64,000 nt of DNA. It comes from Lachnospiraceae bacterium AB2028. Lineage in GTDB: Bacteria > Bacillota > Clostridia > Lachnospirales > Lachnospiraceae. The position numbers and the translations under genes were made by a program. How positions within the stretch are numbered: position 1 is the first letter of the stretch; every line of letters begins with the position of its first letter. Where the stretch lies: contig JHYJ01000008.1 in assembly GCA_000621425.1 (NCBI GenBank), positions 62,001 through 126,000 on the forward strand, in the 5' to 3' direction. The notes beneath the pieces are model-generated. The model had not been told where the DNA came from. It saw only the letters and a program-made list of their open reading frames with translations, and searched no databases. Shown piece after piece: positions 50,665 through 60,282 of this stretch.

Positions 50665-51336
50665 ATGGAGAGCATAAATAAATACAGAGAAAAAGACCTT
50701 TCCTTCTTAAAGGTTCTCATACCAATGATTCTGGTAGTTGTCGGCGTGGTTTTATACCTAAACGGCAACATCGGTGGAAAAGGAAGCCGACGTTCTGTCC
50801 CGAACATTCCCGAGCCCAAACAGACTGAGGCAAAAGGCGGAACAGATTTCGTTGTGTCAGGATATAACGTGCATGCAGACTATCTGTATGCCTATGAGAT
50901 AGAAGCGCTGGTAGTACATACAAAGAATTACTACGGAACAGATTTGGGCACAAAACTTGCTCCCAGGGACCTTGCCCTTGCATGGGGAAACGTTGCCAGT
51001 TACAACAGCACGGTTGATTTCCACTGGGATCAGCACGGACGATGGTACTTTTGGCAGGTTAACACATATGAGGAACTATCAACTGTAGGCACGGTAGATG
51101 ACGTCAACAGACAGTCATCCAATAACCACCTGATACCCGCTAACACTTCCGTAAGGAAAACCATAAAAAAAATACGCACCGGAGACCATATAAGGCTCAA
51201 AGGATATTTAGTAAACATCACAGCCACTAACTCCAACGGCAATCCCTATTACTGGAACAGCAGTACCTCCAGAAACGACACCGGCGACGGTGCCTGCGAA
51301 GTCATGTACGTTACAGAAGCTACCATTCTGAAATAG
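50665..51336 (+). CDS. Membrane-anchored protein of unknown function
   Basis: 223 residues. A charged start, one helix (about 16-35) and an extracytoplasmic domain with YEIEALVVHTKNYYGTDLGTKLAPRDLALAWG near 75-107 and KIRTGDHIRLKGYLVNITATNSNG near 165-188. The second stretch resembles an OB-like strand pattern. I recognise no named family. GAGGG precedes the ATG. It converges with the YunG-like gene 5 bp away and is divergent from larB. Confidence 0.55.
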   Translation: MESINKYREKDLSFLKVLIPMILVVVGVVLYLNGNIGGKGSRRSVPNIPEPKQTEAKGGTDFVVSGYNVHADYLYAYEIEALVVHTKNYYGTDLGTKLAPRDLALAWGNVASYNSTVDFHWDQHGRWYFWQVNTYEELSTVGTVDDVNRQSSNNHLIPANTSVRKTIKKIRTGDHIRLKGYLVNITATNSNGNPYYWNSSTSRNDTGDGACEVMYVTEATILK

Positions 51337-51341
51337 GATTT

Positions 51342-51770
51342 TTATTTCCGCGTTTTCAGCATATTCTTTAACAATTCATAACGTGCCTTCTTTTCCTCTT
51401 TGGAAAAGTGGACTTCCCTGAACTGTTCCGGATTGTTTTCATATGACAGTTTCTCATCGCCGAACTGTTCGCTGGTAAGGTCAAATACATGGCCGTCAAC
51501 ATCATTGTAGCAGTGGAAATTTCCGCCGGATCTCGGTATGCCGTACACTTTTCCGCCAAAGATGTCCTGCACCAAAAAAGCAGTTATGGAACACTGTCCA
51601 AGAGTTCGATTGTCTGTGCTCCACTTTTCCCTGAGCCTTGGCGCACAGGTTTCTTCACACCATATTTCCGAAAGGGCATCATAAAGATCCTGTGGAGTTT
51701 TTATTCCCTTATACTCATCATTTTTTGCCGGTACAGTAGCCTGTTCCCATCCGTAAAATGCATATCCCAT
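51342..51770 (-). CDS. YunG-like protein
   Basis: 142 residues resembling the YunG family. NRTLGQCSITAFLVQDIFGGKVYGI near 53-77 has the conserved GQC, GGNFHCYNDVDGHVFDLTSEQF near 82-103 the His and Asp. The Cys, His and Asp order suggests a papain-like fold, but activity is not known. Soluble and cytosolic by sequence. No operon partner is evident. Confidence 0.65.
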   Translation of the reverse strand: MGYAFYGWEQATVPAKNDEYKGIKTPQDLYDALSEIWCEETCAPRLREKWSTDNRTLGQCSITAFLVQDIFGGKVYGIPRSGGNFHCYNDVDGHVFDLTSEQFGDEKLSYENNPEQFREVHFSKEEKKARYELLKNMLKTRK

Positions 51771-51825
51771 AATCCGTTACGCTCCTTTATCTACCGTTTT
51801 TATCCACTGTCCGTATCATACCATA

Positions 51826-54108
51826 TCAGTCACAAAAACATGAAAGTTCTATTCCATCCTTATGTTCCTTTATTGTTATTGCACCGGACTCATCTGTCCT
51901 AAACACATCCGCCCCATGCTGTCCAAGCCGCTCTAACACATCTTCATGCGGGTGTCCGTATGAATTATTCTCCCCCACGGATATAAGCGCAACAGAAGGC
52001 GATACCCAGGAAAGCCATTCTTCACTGCTGGATGTATGGGAGCCGTGATGCCCGACCTTCAGTACAGGGTATCCCCCATCCGGGAATCTCAGGATTCCCC
52101 TTATTTCCGCATCTGCAAGAATTTCAAAAACGTTCTCTTCGCTTTCAATAGTGGCATCCCCCGTAAAGATTCCCGCAAAAGAACCGCTCGAAATCTCCAG
52201 GATCTCTGAATAAGTATTTACATCATCCGTCCTATATCCCGCAGCCGGATGCAGACATAACACTCGCATTCCGCTTTCATCCGACAACTGATCGCCTGCT
52301 GCAAAATAAACCACATCAACATTGTGGTTCTCCGCAAGGCTTATAAGTTCCCCACAATCATTATGCACGCCATAGGCATCCGGCAGTATTATCCGTCCGA
52401 TTTCAATACCGCCCATATCCTCTGTTTCAAGCATCTCAATAAGTCCGCTGGTATGGTCGTTGTCAGGATGAGATATGAACCAGCAGTCCACTTTTGAATA
52501 ACCGTTGTATTTAAGAAATGGCATTATCGTATATTTAAAAAGATCCTTTTTCGATGAACTCCCACCGTCAATCATGCATATTGTTTTTTCCGACGAAATA
52601 CATATGCCATCCCCCTGGCCCACATCAAGCATGGTCACAAAAAAATCCGACGGAAACCTATAGAATAACACTACAAGCGCAACAGGCATCGCCAGTATTC
52701 TTTCATAAAGTTTTAGTTTCTTTCCATAGGCAATGACCAATATAAGGATTCCGTAAAATAAAACCACCTGCAAAGCACTGGGGGCACCGCATATATAATT
52801 GTGAAAAGGCAGTTTATCTATAGTCTCACAGAGAAAACTGTACAAGGACATTACTAAATGGCAAAGAAGTGCAACGATACCCCCCATATCTGTACTTATA
52901 CACCCAACGGCAAGTGCTAATAATCCCACTACCATAAGCACCGTCATAAGCGGTATGACCACAAGGTTAAGCAATACCGAATAGACGGGCACCTCATAAT
53001 ACGAAAGCGCTATCAGCGGCATGGTAAATACCGTAACACATATTCCACTGCATACTGCCGACAACCCTTCCCTGAAACATTTGTTCTCAATCCTTATTTT
53101 CTGCTTTACGGCAGGATAGAATATGGCCACTCCACCCACAGCCATATATGACATCCAGAAACCGGATGTCATGAGTTCATAGGGATTCGTAAGTATACAG
53201 GTCAATGCAGATAGCATAAGAGCAGTAGGCAGGTCATAACTTCTGCGAAGCACATCGGCACCTGTCATTATAAGAAACATTGTCACTGCCCTTAATGTAG
53301 ATGTACCCTGTCCGGTCATCTCAGCATATGAAAGCATGACTATGGCTGAAACACATACCGCAGGAGTAACGGGCATTGTAGTCCTCCGCATGAGTTTATA
53401 TAAGCCAAAGCCTATTATGGAAATATGAAGTCCGCTTATAGCCAGTATATGTGCTATACCATTCATGCGATAAAGCTCTTTTACATCATCCGAAAGTTCA
53501 CTTTTATCCCCCAGTATCATAGCACGCATAACGCCTGCATCATCCGGATCCATGATACTGTCATAAACATTTCCCAGATAACATCTTAGCCGCCACAGCC
53601 ACTCCCGATACAAACTATATTCATCTGACATACTTTCCCAGGTATCAATATACATATTTGCACCATATCCTTTGTACAGATAATAATTCTTCATATCAAA
53701 CTGGCCGGGATTTGTAGCAATATGGAACTCTCCTATTTTCCCCTCTACGCTGATTCGCTCTCCCATACGTGGGAGTTCATCATAGGGCCTTCCTTCATTC
53801 CCCAAATAGCACACTATCCCTAAGTCCATTATGCAGGACTCTCTGTAATCATCTGAATCTAATCTTGTTTTTTCGAATTCATCTCCGGCACCCCCGGAGA
53901 CTCCAGCGATATGAACATCGCTTAAATAGATTGCATAAGAATTAGTTTTGATCTCTTTCCGGATCACTTTTCCTGATACCATGACACTTTCACCATAGTA
54001 AGAATCATATGTATCATCCGGCGGGCCTGACAGCATAAGCGCCATCCAGACCGCAGCCAGAAAAATAATGCCGAAAAAACAAAGCCTGCGTCGCAGCAGC
54101 TCTTTCAT
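51826..54108 (-). CDS. comEC: ComEC/Rec2-type DNA uptake channel protein
   Basis: 760 residues. N-terminal helices and a DUF4131-like region (about 1-190) are followed by the competence domain with many membrane helices (about 195-480; LYRMNGIAHILAISGLHISIIG near 210). A metallo-beta-lactamase domain follows (about 485-760) with ISHPDNDHTSG and KVGHHGSHTSSSEEWL. The protein carries DNA across the cell membrane, and the C-terminal domain may degrade the non-transported strand. GGAGG precedes the ATG. It ends the run comEA-regulator-kinase-GerMN-comEC. Confidence 0.93.
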   Translation of the reverse strand: MKELLRRRLCFFGIIFLAAVWMALMLSGPPDDTYDSYYGESVMVSGKVIRKEIKTNSYAIYLSDVHIAGVSGGAGDEFEKTRLDSDDYRESCIMDLGIVCYLGNEGRPYDELPRMGERISVEGKIGEFHIATNPGQFDMKNYYLYKGYGANMYIDTWESMSDEYSLYREWLWRLRCYLGNVYDSIMDPDDAGVMRAMILGDKSELSDDVKELYRMNGIAHILAISGLHISIIGFGLYKLMRRTTMPVTPAVCVSAIVMLSYAEMTGQGTSTLRAVTMFLIMTGADVLRRSYDLPTALMLSALTCILTNPYELMTSGFWMSYMAVGGVAIFYPAVKQKIRIENKCFREGLSAVCSGICVTVFTMPLIALSYYEVPVYSVLLNLVVIPLMTVLMVVGLLALAVGCISTDMGGIVALLCHLVMSLYSFLCETIDKLPFHNYICGAPSALQVVLFYGILILVIAYGKKLKLYERILAMPVALVVLFYRFPSDFFVTMLDVGQGDGICISSEKTICMIDGGSSSKKDLFKYTIMPFLKYNGYSKVDCWFISHPDNDHTSGLIEMLETEDMGGIEIGRIILPDAYGVHNDCGELISLAENHNVDVVYFAAGDQLSDESGMRVLCLHPAAGYRTDDVNTYSEILEISSGSFAGIFTGDATIESEENVFEILADAEIRGILRFPDGGYPVLKVGHHGSHTSSSEEWLSWVSPSVALISVGENNSYGHPHEDVLERLGQHGADVFRTDESGAITIKEHKDGIELSCFCD

Positions 54109-54155
54109 GATCTACCTCCACAAAATGAAATACGGTAAAAGCGGCACAATGAAAC

Positions 54156-55088
54156 TTATTCACCCACGATATCAAGATTTCTTGAAAATACCTGTGACAG
54201 ATCCACACCATCCCTGGTTATTTCCGTAATATTACCGTCTATAAGGATCTGTACTTTTCTGACACTGTTAAGTTCAGCCAGAGAATTGACTATGGAATAT
54301 ACTGTCAGGTTCATTCCCACAGGTGCGTTTCCTGTCAGGAATTCATTACTAAGGTCTATATAGCAAAGACCGTCAGCTACACTTACGGAATTGACCTTTG
54401 TTCCTTCCGGCATAACACCTCTGAAGTTACCAGTAGTAGGACCTGCAATAAGCTCTTCTATTACGATCTGTTCCCTTGAAGCATCCGTATTCTTACTTAC
54501 TTCCCTGCTTATACTGCGTAGATAATCTTCTTCAGCATCTGCAAAATATAATACAAACTGCAGCGAATTTTCATCCGACACAACCAAGCCCGGATTGCTT
54601 ACAAAGCTGTCCGCCGTCATTACAGGAACTTCAGCCCCCAGATGATCCGTAAGCGGAAGTTCGCCCAGCATAAACTTTACTCCTGATACATCATCAAGCT
54701 GAGTCAGGGTCTTCACAACTGCAGCCTTAACTAAAGTCTGCCCGGCAACATCCAGGTTTTCATAGCCACCGGAAAGTGATACGGTTGCAACACCATCCAC
54801 CACTTCAAGCCCCACGGTACTCACTCCCAGTTCACCTATTCCCCTGGCGGAAGGATTATCTGTAACTATACTGAGTACCCGCAAAAGCTCGTACATATCC
54901 GTATCTGCAGTTCCTTCATATTTTCCAGGTACCAGCGAACTGTAATCCGAACCAAGATAATAAACATTATAGATTACCTTCCCGTCATCCTTGTTTTTTC
55001 CACATGACGAAACAAACAAAGTGCCAACAAGTAACGCACTCAGCAATAACAGGCATTTAATATTATTTCCGTGTTCTTTTATTTTCAC
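54156..55088 (-). CDS. GerMN-domain lipoprotein
   Basis: 310 residues from a GTG start 3 bp after the kinase stop. The signal peptide ends in the lipobox FVSSC near residue 29. Two GerMN domains follow (about 70-155, ELLRVL and PLTDHL; and about 175-305, VIEELIAGPTTG, YIDLSNEFLTG). Similar lipoproteins sit beside histidine kinases (the LpqB-MtrB arrangement) and may modulate them. It probably faces the outside, close to the sensor kinase. Confidence 0.8.
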   Translation of the reverse strand: MKIKEHGNNIKCLLLLSALLVGTLFVSSCGKNKDDGKVIYNVYYLGSDYSSLVPGKYEGTADTDMYELLRVLSIVTDNPSARGIGELGVSTVGLEVVDGVATVSLSGGYENLDVAGQTLVKAAVVKTLTQLDDVSGVKFMLGELPLTDHLGAEVPVMTADSFVSNPGLVVSDENSLQFVLYFADAEEDYLRSISREVSKNTDASREQIVIEELIAGPTTGNFRGVMPEGTKVNSVSVADGLCYIDLSNEFLTGNAPVGMNLTVYSIVNSLAELNSVRKVQILIDGNITEITRDGVDLSQVFSRNLDIVGE

Positions 55089-55091
55089 TTT

Positions 55092-56594
55092 TTAATCCGC
55101 ACCTGATGTATTGTCCGCTATGTAACTCAAAGGAATCCTTATGGTAAATGTGGTTCCTTCTCCCGGTTCACTGTCAACTTTTATGGAGCCCCTGTGAAGC
55201 AGTATTGTTCTTCTTGCAATAGAAAGTCCCAGTCCGGAACCACTTATTTCCTTTGAATGAGACTTATCAACTCTGTAAAATCTTTCAAATATATGTGCCT
55301 GCTCTTCCTTTGGAATACCTATTCCTGAGTCAGATATTGTCAACGTAAAAAATCTGTGATCCGCATCAAGATGGGCCTTCACCCAGCCCGGCTTTTTATT
55401 ATATTTTATTCCGTTCTCTATAAGGTTTGTAATGGCACTGGCAAGTTTCAACTCATCTACATCAGCAGTAACATTCCGCATACTTTCCAGGATTATATCC
55501 ACTTCACTTTTCTTTGCCAGCGGTCCCAGTCTTTTGATCAGATTCTCCAGCATAAGGTTTATATCGCACTTCTGGACATCAAGCGCGCCGGCACCCTTGT
55601 CCATTTTTACCAGGGAAAGGAGATTAGATATGATTGCATTTTCCCTATCTATCTCGGCAGATATATCCTGCATAAAATCCTTATACATTTCTATCGGTGC
55701 ATCAGGCATCATATTGATGGAATCTGCCAGAACTTTTACGGATGCCATGGGCGTCTTGAGCTCATGCGAGACATTGCTGACAAATTCCTGCCTTGATTCA
55801 TCAACAGCCTTCATCCTTGTGCGGAGATCATTAAAGGCATCCACAATCTCCTCCGTCTCCATGTAGTCTGACACCACCAATTCCGAATCCTCATAAGAGA
55901 CTACGCCACGTATAGCTCTTGTTACCCGGTCAAAAGGTCTTACTACTATATTCGAAACAATAAGAGCTACACCTAAAAGTATCACCGCTGCTAAAAGTTC
56001 TATAAGCAGTGAGCGCTCACTTTTCTGTTCTACCGCATTAAGTACCGGTTTTGCAGAAACCTCTGCAAGAATCACAGCATTGGCGGACTTTTCCGCATCC
56101 AAATCCACTGAAGAAGAATATACCGGAACGGCAATCTCTATAACACCTTCTTCCTTATCAAACTCCGATACAGACTTCCCCCTGAACGCACTTATGGCAT
56201 TACCTGCTAAAAGATATTTTCCGGTATCTACATCTGCAGTATCAAATACAATCCTTAATTCAGAATCCGTAACAATAAACCTTGCGTTATATACTTCCGC
56301 CAAAAGTTCAAGATCCCCTGATATCTCGCCGTCAGATATATCTTCCAGGAAAAAACTGCTTCCGATGCGATTGGACAAAATGCGCATCATTGACATGACA
56401 CTTGAAGAACGCTGGTCGATAGCTGCATTACGCTCATTGGCCAAAAGCCCTCTTCTCATAATGACAAGTGAACACATGCCGATCAGCATGATGATCAGAA
56501 ATATGCGGAGCCTGAAACTCCGCAAAAATTTATACTTTAACAGGAAAGACTTACCCTTTGTAGAAGTAGCCTGATCCCCATTTGGTCTGTACAT
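55092..56594 (-). CDS. Sensor histidine kinase with HAMP domain
   Basis: 500 residues. TM1 (about 28-47), an outer sensor domain (about 50-195), TM2 (about 196-217), HAMP (about 218-270), then HisKA with His277 in SHELKTPMASVK. The ATPase follows with N box ENGIKYN, SDSGIGIP, FERFYRVDKSH and SGLGLSIARR. It has the MtrB/WalK-like layout. The start overlaps the response-regulator stop by 44 bp. It probably phosphorylates the adjacent regulator; sitting between comEA and comEC it may control competence. Confidence 0.93.
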   Translation of the reverse strand: MYRPNGDQATSTKGKSFLLKYKFLRSFRLRIFLIIMLIGMCSLVIMRRGLLANERNAAIDQRSSSVMSMMRILSNRIGSSFFLEDISDGEISGDLELLAEVYNARFIVTDSELRIVFDTADVDTGKYLLAGNAISAFRGKSVSEFDKEEGVIEIAVPVYSSSVDLDAEKSANAVILAEVSAKPVLNAVEQKSERSLLIELLAAVILLGVALIVSNIVVRPFDRVTRAIRGVVSYEDSELVVSDYMETEEIVDAFNDLRTRMKAVDESRQEFVSNVSHELKTPMASVKVLADSINMMPDAPIEMYKDFMQDISAEIDRENAIISNLLSLVKMDKGAGALDVQKCDINLMLENLIKRLGPLAKKSEVDIILESMRNVTADVDELKLASAITNLIENGIKYNKKPGWVKAHLDADHRFFTLTISDSGIGIPKEEQAHIFERFYRVDKSHSKEISGSGLGLSIARRTILLHRGSIKVDSEPGEGTTFTIRIPLSYIADNTSGAD

Positions 56595-57243
56595 ACTTAG
56601 GCTCTCCCGGAGTCTTCTCTATCTTTTCACGGAGTCTCCTGACATGCACATCCACTGTACGTGCATCGCCCGTATAATTCTCACCCCATACTAATCTGAG
56701 CAGATCGTCCCTGCTATAAATCTTTCTGGGATGCGTAACAAGGATCTCCAATATCTCATATTCTTTGGACGTCAGGTTTATCTCCCTGTCAGCAATTGTA
56801 AGGCGTCTGTTATCCGTATCAAAACAGAATTCGCCATTAACAATAAGCGTCTCCTTCTTTTCAGGCTTTGGTGCGCGTGTCCTTGAACGGCGAATAATAC
56901 CTCTGATACGAGCCCGTACTTCCAGCATGTTGAAGGGCTTGGTGATATAGTCATCTGCACCGGATTCCAGTCCAAGGATCTTATCCATATCATCGCCCTT
57001 AGCCGTTAGGAACACTATAGGAACCTCGGAAAACGATCTAACCTGCCTACATACTTCCATTCCATCCATTTTGGGAAGCATCATATCCAAAAGAATTAGA
57101 TCAAACTCACCCGTTTCTATCTTCTCTAAGGCTTCTTCGCCATCATAGGCTGCATCCGTCTGCATACCATCAGCTTCCAGCGCATACTTAAGTCCCTTTA
57201 CAATGGATTTCTCATCATCAACTATCAGTACCTTTACAGACAT
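56551..57243 (-). CDS. OmpR-family response regulator
   Basis: 230 residues. The receiver has Asp9/Asp10, phosphoacceptor Asp53 in LILLDMMLP and Lys105 (ITKPFN). The C-terminal winged helix has EINLTSKEYEILEILVTHPRKIYSRDDLLRLVWG and VDVHVRRLREKIEKTPGEPKYVQTKWGSGYFY. Cognate partner of the downstream kinase by overlap. AGAGGTG precedes the ATG. Confidence 0.95.
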   Translation of the reverse strand: MSVKVLIVDDEKSIVKGLKYALEADGMQTDAAYDGEEALEKIETGEFDLILLDMMLPKMDGMEVCRQVRSFSEVPIVFLTAKGDDMDKILGLESGADDYITKPFNMLEVRARIRGIIRRSRTRAPKPEKKETLIVNGEFCFDTDNRRLTIADREINLTSKEYEILEILVTHPRKIYSRDDLLRLVWGENYTGDARTVDVHVRRLREKIEKTPGEPKYVQTKWGSGYFYKG

Positions 57244-57259
57244 CTTTCACCTCTGTTAT

Positions 57260-57949
57260 TCATCTCGCGATTATATAATCTTTAAGACTCTCGTATGTGG
57301 AATCACCTATGCCCCTTACATTTTTTAAATCTTCAGGTGCGGAAAACCCTCCATTCGAATCACGATACGCAATGATCGCATCAGCCTTAGAGCCGCCTAT
57401 TCCCGGAAGAGTCATAAGCTCATCCCTTGATGCAGTATTGATATTTATCCTGCCATCAGCATCCCCAGAGCTTCCGACTGACAAGTCCTGTCCCGAAGAC
57501 ACAATATACGCTGTCGTACCGCCTGCCGCTTCTGTCTCGGCATATGTGGGAAAATAGTACTGAACACCGTCCGATACCTCTGCTGCCAGATTGCAAGCTG
57601 AAATATCAGTCTCCTCGGTAAATCCTCCCGCCATTTCCACTGCCTCATACAGCCTCGAGCCAGCCGGAACAGCATATACCCCCGGAACACATACTGCTCC
57701 TGTCAGGTATACATAAAATTCTTCTGTATACTGATCCTGCACAGCACTCTCCCTGTTATCATCAGGGATTTCATCGTCAGAAACAATGCCTGCTGCCGTC
57801 GTTTCCCCGACAACACTGTCATCACTTACCGCATGTTCTTCCGACCGGTCTCCTGTCATGTAAACTTTGGAATCACCGCATCCGCCAAGGACAAGAACTG
57901 CCGCCAGCATCATAAACACAGAATAAATATAAGATTTAAAACTAATCAT
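57260..57949 (-). CDS. comEA: ComEA-like DNA-binding lipoprotein
   Basis: 229 residues from the ATG at 57949 with GGAGG nine bases upstream (a TTG three codons earlier is possible). A signal peptide ends in LGGC near residue 24, a lipobox, where B. subtilis ComEA uses a membrane helix. A SLBB-like domain (about 75-140, FYVYLTGAVCVPGVYAV) precedes a helix-hairpin-helix DNA-binding domain (about 168-229, INTASRDELMTLPGIGGSKADAIIAYR). It binds incoming DNA at the cell surface for ComEC. It heads the competence-type run. Confidence 0.88.
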   Translation of the reverse strand: MISFKSYIYSVFMMLAAVLVLGGCGDSKVYMTGDRSEEHAVSDDSVVGETTAAGIVSDDEIPDDNRESAVQDQYTEEFYVYLTGAVCVPGVYAVPAGSRLYEAVEMAGGFTEETDISACNLAAEVSDGVQYYFPTYAETEAAGGTTAYIVSSGQDLSVGSSGDADGRININTASRDELMTLPGIGGSKADAIIAYRDSNGGFSAPEDLKNVRGIGDSTYESLKDYIIAR

Positions 57950-57970
57950 ATGTAGCAACCTCCGGTATGA

Positions 57971-57988
57971 ATGTAGACCTATCTACAT
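57971..57988 (-). promoter_or_regulatory. Inverted repeat in the comEA leader
   Basis: ATGTAGA (57971-57977) and TCTACAT (57982-57988) are perfect arms around CCTA, between the comEA promoter and start codon. It may be an operator or a leader hairpin. Confidence 0.45.
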
Positions 57989-58023
57989 CTGCAACCGAAG
58001 ACCTTCTCAGACGCCACATAATC

Positions 58024-58052
58024 ATTCTATTACTTTTCGGAAAATCTAACAA
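58024..58052 (-). promoter_or_regulatory. Promoter of the comEA run
   Basis: On the minus strand TTGTTA (58047-58052) and TAGAAT (58024-58029) are 17 bp apart. The predicted leader is about 67 nt. Confidence 0.6.
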
Positions 58053-58099
58053 CCGTGAATATTAAATTTCGGTAAAAATTAATCAAAAAATAATATTTA

Positions 58100-59287
58100 T
58101 CAGAGGCAGGAATTTAATTTATCGATCATCTCATCCACATCTGACTTTTCAATCACAAGTGGCGGAATGAAACGGATAATATTTGTTCCAGCATTTATAA
58201 GTACAAGTCCCTTATCAAGAGCCTTATTTATAATATCAGCAACAGGATGATCAAACTCAAGTCCCTGCAGCAGCCCCACGCCACGATGATCCTTTATGTC
58301 ATCATGAGCCTTTGCTACTTCATCAAGTTTCTCATAGAGATACTGGCCGACTTCTTTTACATGGTCGGTAATCTTCCGCTCCTCAAACTGCCTAAATACT
58401 TCCACTATAGCTGCACCGCCAAGAGGGTTGCCGCCGTAAGTTGTACCGTGATCACCTGCAACAAGCGAGTTCTGACCTACCTTTTCGGTCATCATGAATG
58501 CACCTACAGGCACACCGCAGCCGAGAGCCTTAGCAGATGTCATTACGTCAGGCTTTACACCATATCTCTGCCATGCATAATATTCACCGGTCCTGCCCAT
58601 TCCGCACTGTATCTCATCCAGCATCAGCAGGATGTCATTCTCGTCACAGATCTTTCTTACCTCCTTTATGAAAGTTTCATCAGCGGGATGTATGCCGCCT
58701 TCGCCCTGAACAGTCTCAAACAGTATTGCGCAGGTCTTTTCATTAACGAGAGTCTTCACGCTTTCGATATCGTTAAGCTCAGCGAATTTTATATTTCCTA
58801 TCATGGGCTGAAAAGCCTCGCGGTACTTAGGGGTACCGGTAACCGACAGTGCACCGAAAGTCCTGCCGTGGAAAGAGTGTTCCATAGCTATTATCTCATG
58901 GTCTGTTTTTCCGTCCTTAAGATAAGCATACTTCCTTGCAGTCTTTAATGCGCCTTCAACAGCTTCAGCGCCGCTGTTTGTAAAGAATACCCTGTCCATT
59001 CCGGACGCCTTCTTGATAGCCTTTGCTGCCTCTATAGCCGGAACATTATAGTAATAATTGGATGTGTGGAGAAGCTTGTCCACCTGGCTCTTTACAGCCT
59101 CATTGTATTCTTTGTTGCCATAGCCAAGAGCAAACACGCCTATACCCGATACAAAGTCCAGGTAATCTTTTCCGTTTATATCGTAAAGACGTACACCGTC
59201 ACCGTGATCAAAAACTATCTGATAACGGTTATATGTATGGAGCAGGTCACGCTCCGCTTCTTCTATGTAATCCTGCATCATTCCCAT
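58100..59287 (-). CDS. argD: Acetylornithine aminotransferase
   Basis: 395 residues. YLDFVSGIGVFALGY near residue 42, FFTNSGAEAVEGALKTARKY near 101, LMLDEIQCGMGRTG near 218 and the PLP lysine in VMTSAKALGCGVPVGAF near 245 are class-III aminotransferase motifs of ArgD. It converts N-acetylglutamate semialdehyde to N-acetylornithine. GGAGG precedes the ATG. It lies 37 bp after argB, last in the argJ-argB-argD run. Confidence 0.95.
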   Translation of the reverse strand: MGMMQDYIEEAERDLLHTYNRYQIVFDHGDGVRLYDINGKDYLDFVSGIGVFALGYGNKEYNEAVKSQVDKLLHTSNYYYNVPAIEAAKAIKKASGMDRVFFTNSGAEAVEGALKTARKYAYLKDGKTDHEIIAMEHSFHGRTFGALSVTGTPKYREAFQPMIGNIKFAELNDIESVKTLVNEKTCAILFETVQGEGGIHPADETFIKEVRKICDENDILLMLDEIQCGMGRTGEYYAWQRYGVKPDVMTSAKALGCGVPVGAFMMTEKVGQNSLVAGDHGTTYGGNPLGGAAIVEVFRQFEERKITDHVKEVGQYLYEKLDEVAKAHDDIKDHRGVGLLQGLEFDHPVADIINKALDKGLVLINAGTNIIRFIPPLVIEKSDVDEMIDKLNSCL

Positions 59288-59323
59288 AGTTATTTCCTCC
59301 TGTAGTGTTTATGCGGCTCTGAC

Positions 59324-60214
59324 TTAATCTATAACTGCATCATCCGGGAATATCATGGTACCGATTCCCTCTTTGGTAAATATCTCAAGGAGCAGGCAGT
59401 GTGCCAGTCTTCCGTCTAAGATATGCACTCTCTGCACTCCATTTTCTACAGCATCCACACAGTTGCCCAGCTTAGGAAGCATGCCGCCTCCGATGATACC
59501 GTTATTAATAAGCTCCATAGCCTGTGAAACCTTTATTCTTGAGATAAACGATGACTTATCATTTATGTCTCTGTACAAGCCTTCGATATCCGTAAGGAAA
59601 GCTAACTTCTCTGCTCCTACGGCTTTTGCCACTGCACATGCCGCATCGTCCGCATTTATGTTATAGGTATCAAAATTATCATCCATTCCTATGGGACATA
59701 CGATAGGAAGGAAATCCTTCTCCAGCATATCGAAAAGGATCTTGGGATCCACATTTGTTATCTGTCCCACATATCCTATATCCTGACCGTCTGACAGTTT
59801 CTTTTCTACCTTAAGCAGACCGCCGTCCTTGCCGCTGATACCTACAGCACGGACACCAAGCTCTTCCACCATGGTAACGAGGCGCTTGTTGACTTTATTG
59901 AGAACCATCTCTGCAACTTCCATCGTATCTTCATCCGTTACTCTGAGACCATTTACAAACCGGGATTCCTTGCCGGTCTTTTTAAGCCACGCGCTGATTT
60001 CCTTACCGCCGCCATGAACGATTATAGGCTTGAAGCCTACAAGCTTTAAGAGTGTTACATCCTTTATGACATTGCGCTGGATCTCCGGATCAGCCATTGC
60101 GGATCCGCCGTATTTTACCACAATAATGCGTCTGTTAAACGCCTGTATATAAGGCAGTGCCTCTATAAGTACTTCCGCTTTTTTCGCAACTTTTTCGTAT
60201 TCCCTGTTTTCCAT
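59324..60214 (-). CDS. argB: Acetylglutamate kinase
   Basis: 296 residues. VVKYGGSAM near residue 28, [10 protein letters not shown] near 63 and [26 protein letters not shown] near 187-212 are kinase motifs. The enzyme phosphorylates N-acetylglutamate. GGAGG precedes the ATG, 69 bp after argJ. An extended N-terminus of about 25 residues is the type found in arginine-inhibited enzymes, so feedback control is plausible. Confidence 0.96.
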   Translation of the reverse strand: MENREYEKVAKKAEVLIEALPYIQAFNRRIIVVKYGGSAMADPEIQRNVIKDVTLLKLVGFKPIIVHGGGKEISAWLKKTGKESRFVNGLRVTDEDTMEVAEMVLNKVNKRLVTMVEELGVRAVGISGKDGGLLKVEKKLSDGQDIGYVGQITNVDPKILFDMLEKDFLPIVCPIGMDDNFDTYNINADDAACAVAKAVGAEKLAFLTDIEGLYRDINDKSSFISRIKVSQAMELINNGIIGGGMLPKLGNCVDAVENGVQRVHILDGRLAHCLLLEIFTKEGIGTMIFPDDAVID

Positions 60215-60282
60215 TTTTTCCTCCGAGTCCGGAATTTAAATCCAGCTAATATTTTTATGATCCATCACATATCCTATCACGA

